Source: Streptomyces pilosus (lineage in GTDB: Bacteria > Actinomycetota > Actinomycetes > Streptomycetales > Streptomycetaceae). Taken from it: a stretch of 64,000 nt of DNA. The translations under genes and the position numbers were made by a program. The notes beneath the pieces were generated by a model. The model was not told the origin of the DNA. It searched no databases and saw only the letters and a program-made list of their open reading frames with translations. Numbering within the stretch: the stretch's first letter is position 1; the number at the start of each line of letters is the position of its first letter. This document shows positions 34,773 to 43,047 of the stretch, in pieces. Location of the stretch: NCBI RefSeq assembly GCF_014649835.1, contig NZ_BMTU01000004.1, forward strand, positions 553,052 to 617,051, given 5' to 3'.

Positions 34773-34803
34773 GTGTGGCCCGCCGGGATCCGGCGGGCCA
34801 CAC
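34773..34803 (+). terminator. terminator of gluABCD
   Basis: A perfect 12-bp stem (GTGTGGCCCGCC) with a 7-base loop starts 24 bases after the gluD stop. Confidence 0.85.
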
Positions 34804-35041
34804 TCATGCCGGTCGCCGGCCGGTCCCGGTGGTGCCGCGGAGCGGTACGCGCCGGGCTCCTGTGAGGAACTGTCGACCTGTGTGACGGACGCCCGCCCCC
34901 TTCATGATCGCCACCGGCCTTCGGTCACTTGACGCAAGCACCGGCAATAGGTTGCATACGTTCTGTGATCGTGCACCCTGCTCCATCTTCCTGTTCCACC
35001 ACGTTCCTTCGGACGTCACTCCGGGCAGGGGGCGCCGCGCC

Positions 35042-36670
35042 GTGGACCCGGTGATCGTCGTCGGAGCGGGGCCCGTCGGGCTCACGCTCGCACTGGCGCT
35101 GGCACGTCAGGAGGTACCGTGCGTGGTCCTCGACGAGGGACCGGGCAAGGACGAGCCCCGTCCGGCGCGCACGGTCGTGCTGCGCGAGGACACCGCCGCG
35201 CTCGTGGAGCGGCTGACCGGCGTACCGCTCGCGCATGCCGGTGTCCGTTGGGCCGGATGGCGGTCCGTACGGCGCAAGCAGGTGATGTACGAGGTCGCCT
35301 TCGCCGACACCGATCCCGCTCCACTGCACATCGCCCAGCACGTCCTCACCGACGCCCTGCGCACGGCGCTCGCGGGTGAGCGGCTCGTCAAGGTCGCCGT
35401 GGAGAGCCGGCTGGACACCATAGAGCAGGAGCCCTCCGGCGTCACCGCCCGCACCCGGGGCGCCTCGGGCACCTGGTGGCGCGGCAGTTACCTGGTCGGC
35501 TGCGACGGGCCGCGTTCGACGGTGCGCAAGCTGCAGGACATCCGCTTCCCCGGCCGCACCGCGGTGGAACGTCATGCCGTGGCCGCCCTGCGCACCGATC
35601 TTCCCTGGTACGACGAGGCACTGCTGCACCGGTCGCCGCCGTGGCGCACGTCGGGTCCCTCGGCCGGGGAGGTCACCGCGCGGCCGCTGCCGGACGAGGT
35701 GTGGCGGCTGGACTGGCTGCTGCCGCCGGGCAAGGACCTGGTCACGCCGGAGCTGCTGCTGGCCCGGATCCGGGAGACCCTGGCCGGCTGGGGCGGCGGC
35801 CCCACCCCGCCGTACGAGCTGCTGGACACCGGTGTGCACGCCGTGCACCACCGGCTGGCCCGGCGCTGGCGGGCCAGCCGGGTGTTCCTCGCCGGGGACG
35901 CGGCCCATCTGCTCGGCGCGCTGGGCACGCACGGGCTGGACGAGGGACTGCGCGACGCGGACAACCTCGCCTGGAAACTGGCCCTGGCGTGGCACCACGG
36001 TCCCCACGAGGCGCTGCTGGACAGCTACCAGACCGAGCGCCGGGCGATCGTCGCCGCCCGGCTGCGCGCGGCCGACCAGGCGCTGCCCCTGCTGCGGGGC
36101 GGTGGAGGGCTGCGTTCCTACGTCCCGGGCTCCGCGCGGGGGCACGACACGCTGCTGACCGACGGCCACCTGGGGCGTGGCGCCCTGGGCGCGCCGGGGA
36201 CGTACGCGGGGTCCCCGCTCGCACCGGGCCCGCTCGAGGGCGCGGCACCGGTCGGGACGGCGCTCGGGGCCGCGGTGACGGACGTGCGGGTCACGGCCGA
36301 GGACGGCACGTTCGTCCGGCTGCGGGACCGGCTCGGCCGGGGTGCGCTGCTGGTGGTGCTGATCGCGCCGGGCACGGGGGTGTGGGAGCGCAGGCACTGG
36401 GTGTCGGCGGGCATCATGCCCCGGCTGGCGGCGGCGGTCGCGGCGCTTCCGCACCGTGCGGAACTGCTGGTCGCCGAGAGCTACCCGGGAGCGGCGGCCC
36501 ACACCGTGCTGCTGGTGCGCCCCGACGGTCACCTGGTGACCGCGCTGAACGGGGTCCGCCCGGCGGACCTGTACACGGCCGCGGAGGCGGTGCTCGGCGG
36601 TCCCGCCGCGGCGGAGGAGGGCGGGGACGGCGCGGGCGCGCGGGCCGACGCGGGGGCGCGGTCGCGCTGA
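35042..36670 (+). CDS. FAD-dependent aromatic-ring monooxygenase-like protein
   Basis: This class A flavoprotein monooxygenase of the PheA/TfdB/polyketide-hydroxylase type has 542 residues. The FAD-binding motif VVGAGPVGLTLALALAR is at the N terminus, the mid DG-type motif is YLVGCDGPRSTVRKL, and the second FAD motif is RVFLAGDAAHLLGALGTHGLDEGL. A thioredoxin-like C-terminal domain follows. The start is uncertain: the GTG at 35042 directly precedes the flavin fold with AGGGGG upstream, whereas ATG 34904 would add 46 unlikely residues that overlap a TTGACG-type promoter element (34929). It appears monocistronic, and its substrate is unknown. Confidence 0.85.
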   Translation: MDPVIVVGAGPVGLTLALALARQEVPCVVLDEGPGKDEPRPARTVVLREDTAALVERLTGVPLAHAGVRWAGWRSVRRKQVMYEVAFADTDPAPLHIAQHVLTDALRTALAGERLVKVAVESRLDTIEQEPSGVTARTRGASGTWWRGSYLVGCDGPRSTVRKLQDIRFPGRTAVERHAVAALRTDLPWYDEALLHRSPPWRTSGPSAGEVTARPLPDEVWRLDWLLPPGKDLVTPELLLARIRETLAGWGGGPTPPYELLDTGVHAVHHRLARRWRASRVFLAGDAAHLLGALGTHGLDEGLRDADNLAWKLALAWHHGPHEALLDSYQTERRAIVAARLRAADQALPLLRGGGGLRSYVPGSARGHDTLLTDGHLGRGALGAPGTYAGSPLAPGPLEGAAPVGTALGAAVTDVRVTAEDGTFVRLRDRLGRGALLVVLIAPGTGVWERRHWVSAGIMPRLAAAVAALPHRAELLVAESYPGAAAHTVLLVRPDGHLVTALNGVRPADLYTAAEAVLGGPAAAEEGGDGAGARADAGARSR

Positions 36671-36749
36671 AGCCGACCGCGGTCTCCCCATCGTCCACAT
36701 CGTGACGTCGAGTTGATCCGGTGATCGGGCTCGTGGTGTACTCCGCCTC

Positions 36750-36836
36750 GTGACCGACACCTGCGTGCACCTGTGGCGGAGGGTCCACATGGACCTCGTC
36801 CGCTACGCGGGCTGCGTGTGTCGCCCGTCCTGTTGA
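36750..36836 (+). CDS. cysteine-rich leader peptide (uORF) ahead of cysteine dioxygenase
   Basis: A GTG start gives a 28-residue peptide that ends YAGCVCRPSC and then TGA. An internal ATG at 36789 with a near-perfect GGAGG 6 bases upstream gives a 15-residue form. Three of the last seven residues are cysteine. The RRVHMDLVR segment resembles the RRHVDLxR pattern I recall from actinobacterial leader peptides annotated upstream of sulfur-metabolism genes; this favours the longer form. The stop lies 66 bases before the cysteine dioxygenase ATG. Ribosome stalling at the Cys codons is expected to tell downstream expression about Cys-tRNA supply. Confidence 0.7.
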   Translation: MTDTCVHLWRRVHMDLVRYAGCVCRPSC

Positions 36837-36902
36837 TTCGCCTCTCCCTTCCCGCGTGCCGTTGCCGCGCGCTTTCGCGAACTCTTCCTCAGGACGGTGC
36901 AC

Positions 36903-37430
36903 ATGTCTGTCTCCTCCCCTGCTCCGGCTCCCGTCTCCGCTCCCTCCGAGGCGGATCTCCTCGACTTCGTACGGCGGATCGCCGCCGACGCCGAACTGAT
37001 CGCCGCCCTTCCGCTCGACCCCGAGGGGCGCACCTGGGTGCGGCTCGACGGGCCGGGCGGCAGTGAGGCCTGGCTGATCGGCTGGCCTCCGGGGACCGGT
37101 ACCGGCTGGCACGACCACGCCGACTCCCTGGGCGCCTTCATGACCGCTGCGGGCGAGCTGAAGGAGAACTCGCTCGCCGCGCGGCTGCCCACCGACGGCT
37201 GGCGGACGCTGGAGCTGACCGACGGCGTGGACCGGGAGCGCCGGCTGACGGCCGGGCAGGGCCGCGCGTTCGGGCGGCACCATGTGCACGAGGTGCTCAA
37301 CGAGTCCCCGGACCGGCACGCGGTCTCGGTGCACGCCTACTTCCCGCCGTTGCCGCGGATCCGCCGCTACAGTCGCAGCGGCCGTGTGCTGCGCCTTGAG
37401 CAGGTCGAACGTCCGGAGGACTGGCAGTGA
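36903..37430 (+). CDS. cysteine dioxygenase (cupin)
   Basis: Cysteine dioxygenase oxidises L-cysteine to cysteine sulfinate with non-haem iron. The 175-residue cupin has the 3-His ligand set: His70 and His72 (GWHDHADSLGAF) and His129 (HHVHEVLN). The family barrel strands around them are also present. The ATG at 36903 has AGGA 8 bases upstream. The stop overlaps the rhodanese start (GTGA). Together with the Cys-rich leader peptide upstream, this places the operon in cysteine disposal or sulfur recycling. Confidence 0.9.
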   Translation: MSVSSPAPAPVSAPSEADLLDFVRRIAADAELIAALPLDPEGRTWVRLDGPGGSEAWLIGWPPGTGTGWHDHADSLGAFMTAAGELKENSLAARLPTDGWRTLELTDGVDRERRLTAGQGRAFGRHHVHEVLNESPDRHAVSVHAYFPPLPRIRRYSRSGRVLRLEQVERPEDWQ

Positions 37431-37843
37431 GCGGGACGCACGAACAGCCCGGCGACGCCGTCGGGATCGACGAACTGCTGGAGCGGGTGCGCGCCGGCTA
37501 CGAGCGCGTCGACGCCCCGGACGCCTACCAGGCGGCCCGGGCCGGTGAGGCGCTGCTGGTGGACATCCGGTACGCCGCGCTGCGGGACCGTGACGGGCTC
37601 GTCCCGGGCGCTCTGGTCGTCGAGCGCAACGAGCTGGAGTGGCGTCTGGACCCCCGCGGCAGCCATCGTCTTCCCGAGGCCACCGGCCATGACCTGCGTG
37701 TGGTCGTGATCTGCAACGAGGGGTACGCCTCCAGCCTGGCGGCGGAGTCCCTCCACCGGCTGGGGCTGCGTCGCGCCACCGACCTGGTGGGCGGCTTCCA
37801 GGCGTGGCGCGCGGCGGGTCTCCCGGTGACGCGGACCTCCTGA
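37427..37843 (+). CDS. rhodanese-like sulfurtransferase
   Basis: This 138-residue single-domain rhodanese carries the active-site cysteine Cys96 in VVICNEGYASSLAA and typical framework motifs (ALLVDIRY, VGGFQAWRAAGLPV). It is translationally coupled to the cysteine dioxygenase by a GTGA overlap. It likely moves sulfane sulfur in the same cysteine/sulfur pathway. Confidence 0.9.
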   Translation: MSGTHEQPGDAVGIDELLERVRAGYERVDAPDAYQAARAGEALLVDIRYAALRDRDGLVPGALVVERNELEWRLDPRGSHRLPEATGHDLRVVVICNEGYASSLAAESLHRLGLRRATDLVGGFQAWRAAGLPVTRTS

Positions 37844-37858
37844 ACGCCGGCCTGGCCA

Positions 37859-37884
37859 CGCCCGGATGAGCGTCGGTCCGGGCG
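37859..37884. terminator. candidate terminator between rhodanese and recX
   Basis: CGCCCGG and CCGGGCG pair around a 12-base loop, 15 bases after the rhodanese stop and before the convergent recX gene. Confidence 0.4.
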
Positions 37885-37984
37885 GCAGGTCGTCGCGGCG
37901 AAGGCGGGGGCTCCGGTCCGGTCGGTGGTCTCGGCGCCCCGGCTGCTCAGCGGGGGCTGCGGCGCGGGCGTGCTCTGCGTCGGC

Positions 37985-38776
37985 TCAGACCCCTTCGTCC
38001 CCGAGGAAGTCCGTGTCCTCGCCCTCCTCCTCCAGCGCCTGCCGGACCACGCGGAGGGCGAGGCCCTCGGGGTAGCCCTTGCGGGCGAGCATGCCCGCGA
38101 GGCGGCGGATGCGCCGGTCGCGGTCGAGTCCGCGGGTGGCGCGCAGTTTGCGGGCCACCAGATCGCGGGCGGTCTCCTCCTCCTGCTCGGAGTCGAGCCG
38201 GGAGACGGCCTCCTCGATCAGCGTGGAGTCGACGCCCTTGGTCCGCAGTTCGCGGGCGAGCGCCCGCCGGGCCAGTCCCCGGCCGTGGTGCCGGGACTCC
38301 ACCCAGGCGTCCGCGAAGGCGCTGTCGTTGATCAGCCCGACCTCTTCGAACCGGGACAGCACCTCCTCGGCGGCCTCGTCCGGGATCTCGCGCTTGCGCA
38401 GCGCGTCGGCGAGCTGCTTCCGGGTGCGCGGGGTCCCGGTGAGCAGGCGCAGGCAGATCGCCCGCGCGCGCTCGACCGGGTCCCCCGGAGGTTCCTCCCG
38501 CTCCGCCCTCTCCGAGGAAGAGGCGCCTCCGTCCGCCGCGGCCGCGTCACCGAAGGTCCGGCGCCCGCGTCCGCGTCCACCGCGCGGCCCGCCGTCACGC
38601 GAGCCGCCCGCCCGTGCGCCTGTGCCGCGCCGTCTGCCGCCGCGGTCGGCGCCCGTGCCGTCGTCGTACGCCGTGTCACCGGCCACGGCCGGGCCGTCGC
38701 CGCCGTCGGTGTCCCTCCCCCGTGGGACACCGGTGGCGTCGAACTCGTACTCGGCCCAGTCGGTTCGTCGGGTCAC
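37985..38776 (-). CDS. recX: regulatory protein RecX
   Basis: RecX modulates RecA filament growth. The 263-residue protein has a disordered, Gly/Arg/Asp-rich N-terminal half (to about residue 95). Three-helix RecX repeats follow: RARAICLRLLTGTPRTRKQLADAL, then FEEVGLINDSAFADAWVESR, then ALARELRTKGVDSTLIEEAV. The tail is acidic. The GTG start lies 3 bases after the recA stop, so it is cotranscribed with recA. Confidence 0.95.
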   Translation of the reverse strand: MTRRTDWAEYEFDATGVPRGRDTDGGDGPAVAGDTAYDDGTGADRGGRRRGTGARAGGSRDGGPRGGRGRGRRTFGDAAAADGGASSSERAEREEPPGDPVERARAICLRLLTGTPRTRKQLADALRKREIPDEAAEEVLSRFEEVGLINDSAFADAWVESRHHGRGLARRALARELRTKGVDSTLIEEAVSRLDSEQEEETARDLVARKLRATRGLDRDRRIRRLAGMLARKGYPEGLALRVVRQALEEEGEDTDFLGDEGV

Positions 38777-38779
38777 GGG

Positions 38780-39898
38780 TCAGCTCTTGGCCGCCGCGGC
38801 CTTGGACTTGGTGGCCTTGGCCGCCGGAGCAGGTACCGCGGCCGGCTCGGCCGCAGCGGTGCCCGTGGCGTCCGCGGCCGCGTCGGCGGCGGGCTCCTCG
38901 GGCCGTACGCCGACGCCCAGCTTCTCCTTGATCTTCCTCTCGATCTCGTTGGCGAGGTCGGGGTTGTCCTTCAGGAAGTTGCGGGCGTTCTCCTTGCCCT
39001 GGCCGAGCTGGTCGCCCTCGTACGTGTACCAGGCGCCGGCCTTGCGGACGAAGCCGTGCTCCACGCCCATGTCGATCAGGCCGCCCTCGCGGCTGATGCC
39101 CTGGCCGTAGAGAATGTCGAACTCGGCCTGCTTGAAGGGCGGCGCCACCTTGTTCTTGACGACCTTGCAGCGGGTGCGGTTGCCGACCGCCTCGGTGCCG
39201 TCCTTGAGGGTCTCGATGCGGCGGATGTCGATGCGCACCGAGGCGTAGAACTTGAGCGCCCGGCCACCGGTCGTGGTCTCCGGGGAGCCGAACATCACGC
39301 CGATCTTCTCGCGGAGCTGGTTGATGAAGATCGCGGTGGTCTTGGACTGGTTGAGCGCGCTGGTGATCTTCCGCAGGGCCTGGCTCATCAGACGGGCCTG
39401 CAGACCCACGTGGCTGTCGCCCATCTCGCCCTCGATCTCCGCGCGCGGGACGAGGGCCGCGACGGAGTCGATGACGATGAGGTCGAGGGCGCCGGAGCGG
39501 ACCAGCATGTCCACGATCTCCAGGGCCTGCTCGCCGTTGTCCGGCTGGGACAGGATCAGGTTGTCGATGTCGACGCCGAGCTTCTTCGCGTACTCGGGGT
39601 CGAGGGCGTGTTCCGCGTCCACGAACGCGACCTGGCCGCCGGCCTTCTGCGCGTTCGCCACCGCGTGCAGGGTCAGGGTCGTCTTGCCGGAGGACTCCGG
39701 TCCGTAGATCTCCACCACCCGGCCGCGCGGCAGACCGCCCACGCCGAGCGCCACGTCCAGGGCGGTCGACCCGGTCGGGATGACCTCGATGGGCTCGTTC
39801 GTCCGGTCACCCATGCGCATGACCGCGCCCTTGCCGAATTGCCGTTCAATCTGTGCGAGCGCGGCGTCGAGCGCCTTCTCGCGGTCGGTTCCTGCCAT
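38780..39898 (-). CDS. recA: recombinase RecA
   Basis: RecA catalyses strand exchange and triggers LexA self-cleavage. The 372-residue protein has the core start [20 protein letters not shown], Walker [10 protein letters not shown], and motifs such as [19 protein letters not shown] and [12 protein letters not shown]. An Ala-rich, Lys-containing C-terminal tail follows. There is no intein, unlike in some mycobacteria. The ATG at 39898 matches the family start; the frame extends upstream through the promoter. It is followed by recX, and a LexA box lies about 165 bases upstream. Confidence 0.98.
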   Translation of the reverse strand: MAGTDREKALDAALAQIERQFGKGAVMRMGDRTNEPIEVIPTGSTALDVALGVGGLPRGRVVEIYGPESSGKTTLTLHAVANAQKAGGQVAFVDAEHALDPEYAKKLGVDIDNLILSQPDNGEQALEIVDMLVRSGALDLIVIDSVAALVPRAEIEGEMGDSHVGLQARLMSQALRKITSALNQSKTTAIFINQLREKIGVMFGSPETTTGGRALKFYASVRIDIRRIETLKDGTEAVGNRTRCKVVKNKVAPPFKQAEFDILYGQGISREGGLIDMGVEHGFVRKAGAWYTYEGDQLGQGKENARNFLKDNPDLANEIERKIKEKLGVGVRPEEPAADAAADATGTAAAEPAAVPAPAAKATKSKAAAAKS

Positions 39899-40061
39899 GG
39901 GTTCCACCCGATTTGCTTGAGTCGATCGCTTCACGCCAAAGACGCTAACGCCTGCCACTGACAACGCGCCCCGACGCACGTCCGGCCTGTGGATAACGCG
40001 GATGCATTCCGGTACCAACCTGGACAGAACATCCGCCGTCGAGCCTCACCGGCCCTCCCAT

Positions 40062-40077
40062 AAGAATGGATGTTCGA
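40062..40077 (-). promoter_or_regulatory. LexA (SOS) box upstream of recA
   Basis: On the minus strand TCGAACATCCATTCTT has a perfect left half and three of six right-half bases of the TCGAAC-N4-GTTCGA operator. The core GAAC-N4-ATTC is the form I recall for Streptomyces recA. It lies about 165 bases before the recA start, between recA and the AI-2E-like gene. Confidence 0.8.
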
Positions 40078-40125
40078 TTTTCGTGTCAAGCCGCGCCACG
40101 CGGGTGCCCCGCAGGGGCGGCGCCC

Positions 40126-41388
40126 TCAGGAGGCCCCGGCTTCTCCGTCCCGGGGGCGCGGCACACCGGACCGCCGGGCCCACAGGCGGCGGGCACGCGT
40201 GAGCGGTCCCCGCTCCCCGCCGGAGCCGCGGTGCCCGTGCACCCGGGGATCGTCCGTGACGTCGTACCGCTTCACGTAGGCGCCGAGAAACGCCTGGAGG
40301 GTGGCGACGGCGGGGATGGCGATGAGCGCGCCGACGGCGCCCAGCAGGGCGGTGCCCGCGACGACCGAGCCGAAGGCGACCGCCGGGTGGATGTCGACGG
40401 TCCTGGAGGTCAGCTTGGGCTGGAGCACGTAGTTCTCGAACTGCTGGTAGATCACCACGAAGACCAGCACCCACAGCGCGTACCAGGGGTCGACGGTGAA
40501 GGCGATCAGCATGGGCAGCGCGCCCGCGAGATACGTGCCGATGGTGGGGATGAACTGCGACACCAGGCCCACCCACACGGCCAGCACGGGCGCGTAGGGG
40601 ACCTCGAGGAACTCCAGCAGGACGTAGTGGGCGAAGCCGGAGACCAGCGCCATCAGGCCGCGCGAGTACAGGTAGCCGCCGGTCTTGTTCACGGCGATCT
40701 CCCAGGCGCGCAGCACCTCGGCCTGCCGCGCGGGGGGCAGCAGCGAGCAGACGGTGCGCCGCAGCCGGGGGCCGTCGGCGGCGAAGTAGAAGGAGAACAG
40801 GCCGATGGTCAGCAGCTGGAAGAGGCCGCCGAGGACCTGGGCGGAGACGTCGAGCACCCCGGTGGCGCTGTTCTGCACGTAGTTGCGCAGCCAGTCGGAG
40901 CGCAGCAGCCCCTCCTGGATGTCCACCCGCCGCAGCTCGGTGCGGAAGTGCGCGTTGACCCAGTTGATCACCGAGTCGAGGTACTCGGGGAAGTCCTCGA
41001 CGATCTTGACGATCTGTCCCGCCAGCATCGACCCGAGCAGCGTGACGAAGCCCGCCGAGGCGACCAGGATGCCCAGGAAGACCAGGAACGTGCCCAGGCC
41101 CCGGCGCACCCCGCGCGCCGCCATCCAGCTCACCGCGGGTTCGACGGCGAGCGCCAGGAAGAAGGCTATGAGCACGTTGAGCAGCAGGCCGGTGAGCTGG
41201 TGGAAGGCCCAGCTGCCCAGCTGGAACACCGCGATCAGCGCGAGCGCGAGCACCATGGCCCGCGGCAGCCAGCGCGGCATGCGGGCGCCCGGCCGGGCCG
41301 TGGGGTCCACCGGAGGCCCTGCGGGCGGAGGCGCGCCGGGCGTGGTGGGTTGCTGGGCCGCCGGCCCGGTCTCGTCAGTGGATGCCAC
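40126..41388 (-). CDS. AI-2E family transporter-like membrane protein
   Basis: This 420-residue protein of the AI-2E (PerM) exporter family has membrane segments near residues 44-62, 66-90 and 95-125. A soluble loop follows, then five C-terminal segments with the conserved VSQFIPTIGTYLAGALPMLIA and QQFENYVLQPKL. The GTG start gives a Pro-rich N-terminal tail of about 40 residues. It lies upstream of recA on the same strand; this neighbourhood with DUF3046 is conserved in Streptomyces. The substrate is unknown and the AI-2 label is family tradition only. Confidence 0.9.
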   Translation of the reverse strand: MASTDETGPAAQQPTTPGAPPPAGPPVDPTARPGARMPRWLPRAMVLALALIAVFQLGSWAFHQLTGLLLNVLIAFFLALAVEPAVSWMAARGVRRGLGTFLVFLGILVASAGFVTLLGSMLAGQIVKIVEDFPEYLDSVINWVNAHFRTELRRVDIQEGLLRSDWLRNYVQNSATGVLDVSAQVLGGLFQLLTIGLFSFYFAADGPRLRRTVCSLLPPARQAEVLRAWEIAVNKTGGYLYSRGLMALVSGFAHYVLLEFLEVPYAPVLAVWVGLVSQFIPTIGTYLAGALPMLIAFTVDPWYALWVLVFVVIYQQFENYVLQPKLTSRTVDIHPAVAFGSVVAGTALLGAVGALIAIPAVATLQAFLGAYVKRYDVTDDPRVHGHRGSGGERGPLTRARRLWARRSGVPRPRDGEAGAS

Positions 41389-41447
41389 GGCTCAAGTCTC
41401 ACCCACGCCGGCACCGGCCGTCCGCTCCCGCGCGGTCACTGTGACGA

Positions 41448-41642
41448 TCAGCGCTTTTCCCGGGGGACGTCCATCACCGTGCAGACCACCTGCCAGACGT
41501 CCTTGGCGTCCCAGCCGGCCGACAGGGCCTCGCTCACCGTGCGCCCGCCGAGCTCGGACATGACATGGTCGCGCGCGAAGGTCTCGGCGTATCCCGCACC
41601 GAAGTGCTCCGCCATCCGCTCCCAGAAAACCGTCAACCGCAT
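41448..41642 (-). CDS. DUF3046 small protein
   Basis: This 64-residue protein has the DUF3046 signature MRLTVFWERMAEHFG, YAETFARDHVMSELGGRTV and a tail around DVWQVVCTVMDVPREKR. Its association with recA-recX in actinobacteria is long known, but its function is not. It is upstream of the AI-2E-like gene, separated by 59 bases and probably in the same transcript. Confidence 0.9.
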   Translation of the reverse strand: MRLTVFWERMAEHFGAGYAETFARDHVMSELGGRTVSEALSAGWDAKDVWQVVCTVMDVPREKR

Positions 41643-41720
41643 GCGCCCAGTATCCCGCCTGCGGGGGTGGTCCCCGGCCGGTGCGCCTGCCGGCGCCGCT
41701 TTCCGCCTACGGTCGGTCCC

Positions 41721-42701
41721 ATGGCCGACACCGGAGCCGCCCCGCAGCCCCCGACCTCCCTGACGTCCCCGGCGTCCCCGGCGTCCCCGGCGTCTCCGCC
41801 GCACGGTGCGCTCGCACGGGCGGAGCGGTTCGTCCGGCTCACCCCGCGGGTGCTCGACCAGCACCTCTTCGCCCACCACTTCCGCGACGGCGGCACGGCT
41901 CCGGTGGTCAGGGCGCTGGACGCCTACCGCAACGAGGACGGCGGGTACGGTCACGGGCTCGACCCCGGGCTGCGCGGTCCGGCCAGCCGGCCGCCGCACG
42001 TCGCGCAGGCACTGCGGGTACTGGACGCCGTGGGCCGCTGCGACGGCCGGAGCGCGGAGGACGTGTGCCGCTATCTGACGTCCGTCTCCACGGCGGACGG
42101 CGCGCTGCCGGCGCCGCCTCCCGCCCGGCGCGGCCGGCCGGACGGGCCCGCCGGGCCGGCCGCGGGCGATCCGCAGGGGGAGCTGCTGGTCACCGGGCCG
42201 GTGGTGGGCCTGCTGCACCGCAACGAGGTGTGGCACGCCTGGCTGTTCCGGGCCACGGACTTCTGCTGGCGGGCCGTGGAGGCGCTGGAGAGGCCCCACC
42301 CGTGCGAGATCGAGGCCGCCGTGGCCTTCCTGGACCACGCGCCGGACCGCGCCCGCGCGCGGGCCGCCGCCGACCGGCTGGGCGCCCTGCTGCGCGAGCG
42401 GCGGATCGCGCCGCCCGACCCGGACGGCCCGCACCCGTACCCGGTCGCCCCGGGTCACACCCCGGGCGGGCACCACCTCCCGCACGACTACGCGCGGACA
42501 CCGCGCTCCCTGGCCCGCGCGTGGTTCACGGACGAGGAGATGGCACGCTCCCTGGACCTCCTCGCCGCCGCGCAGCAGGAGGACGGCGGCTGGCCCTTCC
42601 ACGGGCGCCGGTGGGCCCCGGGCCCGGCACTGGAGGCACGCTCGGCGGCGACCCTGGAGTCCCTGCGGACCCTGGTGGCGTACGGCCGGACCGTCGGCTG
42701 A
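41721..42701 (+). CDS. hypothetical protein with terpene-cyclase-like (QW) helical repeats
   Basis: This 326-residue protein has an alpha/alpha-barrel flavour: NEDGGYGHGLDP near residue 74 and QEDGGWPFHGRRW near residue 290 resemble the QxxDGxW repeats of prenyltransferase/squalene cyclase folds. I see no DXDD catalytic motif, so cyclase activity is unlikely. The first 30 residues are a Pro/Ser/Ala repeat. It is divergent from DUF3046, and its role is unknown. Confidence 0.75.
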   Translation: MADTGAAPQPPTSLTSPASPASPASPPHGALARAERFVRLTPRVLDQHLFAHHFRDGGTAPVVRALDAYRNEDGGYGHGLDPGLRGPASRPPHVAQALRVLDAVGRCDGRSAEDVCRYLTSVSTADGALPAPPPARRGRPDGPAGPAAGDPQGELLVTGPVVGLLHRNEVWHAWLFRATDFCWRAVEALERPHPCEIEAAVAFLDHAPDRARARAAADRLGALLRERRIAPPDPDGPHPYPVAPGHTPGGHHLPHDYARTPRSLARAWFTDEEMARSLDLLAAAQQEDGGWPFHGRRWAPGPALEARSAATLESLRTLVAYGRTVG

Positions 42702-42707
42702 GCGGTA

Positions 42708-42727
42708 CCGGCCCCGCTTCCGGCCGG
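42708..42727. terminator. candidate terminator between convergent genes
   Basis: CCGGCC and GGCCGG pair around an 8-base loop in the 37-base gap between the plus-strand hypothetical gene and azlD. Confidence 0.45.
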
Positions 42728-42738
42728 CCGGGTCCCGC

Positions 42739-43047
42739 TCACCCGCCCAGCGCCCGCACCCCCGCCGTCACGGCGACGGCCGCCGCGATGACGAGGAGGA
42801 ACGGGGCGCGCAGCATCAGCGCCACGGCCGCGGCCGCCAGTCCGGCCGCGCGGGCGTCCAGGACCAGGCTCCGGCCGTCGGCGAACGCCTGCTGGGCCGT
42901 CAGCGCGGCGAGCAGCGCGACCGGCAGCAACGCGGCCAGCCGCCTGACCAGAGGGCGCTCCAGCACCCCGGCGGGCACCAGCAGCCCCGCGAGTTTCACG
43001 GCGTAGCAGCCGAGGACGGTCACGCCGATCGCGATCCAGATGTTCAC
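42739..43047 (-). CDS. azlD: AzlD-family branched-chain amino acid exporter small subunit
   Basis: This 102-residue protein is almost entirely hydrophobic, with three to four segments (IWIAIGVTVLGCYAVKLAGL, RLAALLPVALLAALTAQQAF, and a C-terminal Ala-rich pair). It is the partner of AzlC in export of branched-chain amino acids and analogues. The GTG start overlaps the azlC stop (GTGA). Confidence 0.9.
   Translation of the reverse strand: MNIWIAIGVTVLGCYAVKLAGLLVPAGVLERPLVRRLAALLPVALLAALTAQQAFADGRSLVLDARAAGLAAAAVALMLRAPFLLVIAAAVAVTAGVRALGG

Noticed and set aside
34904..35041. Longer start for the FAD monooxygenase at ATG 34904
   Set aside because: The extra residues include no conserved sequence and overlap a TTGACG-type promoter element; the flavin fold begins right after GTG 35042.
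38780..39898. Intein or insertion in recA
   Set aside because: The frame is continuous at normal length with all motifs adjoining.
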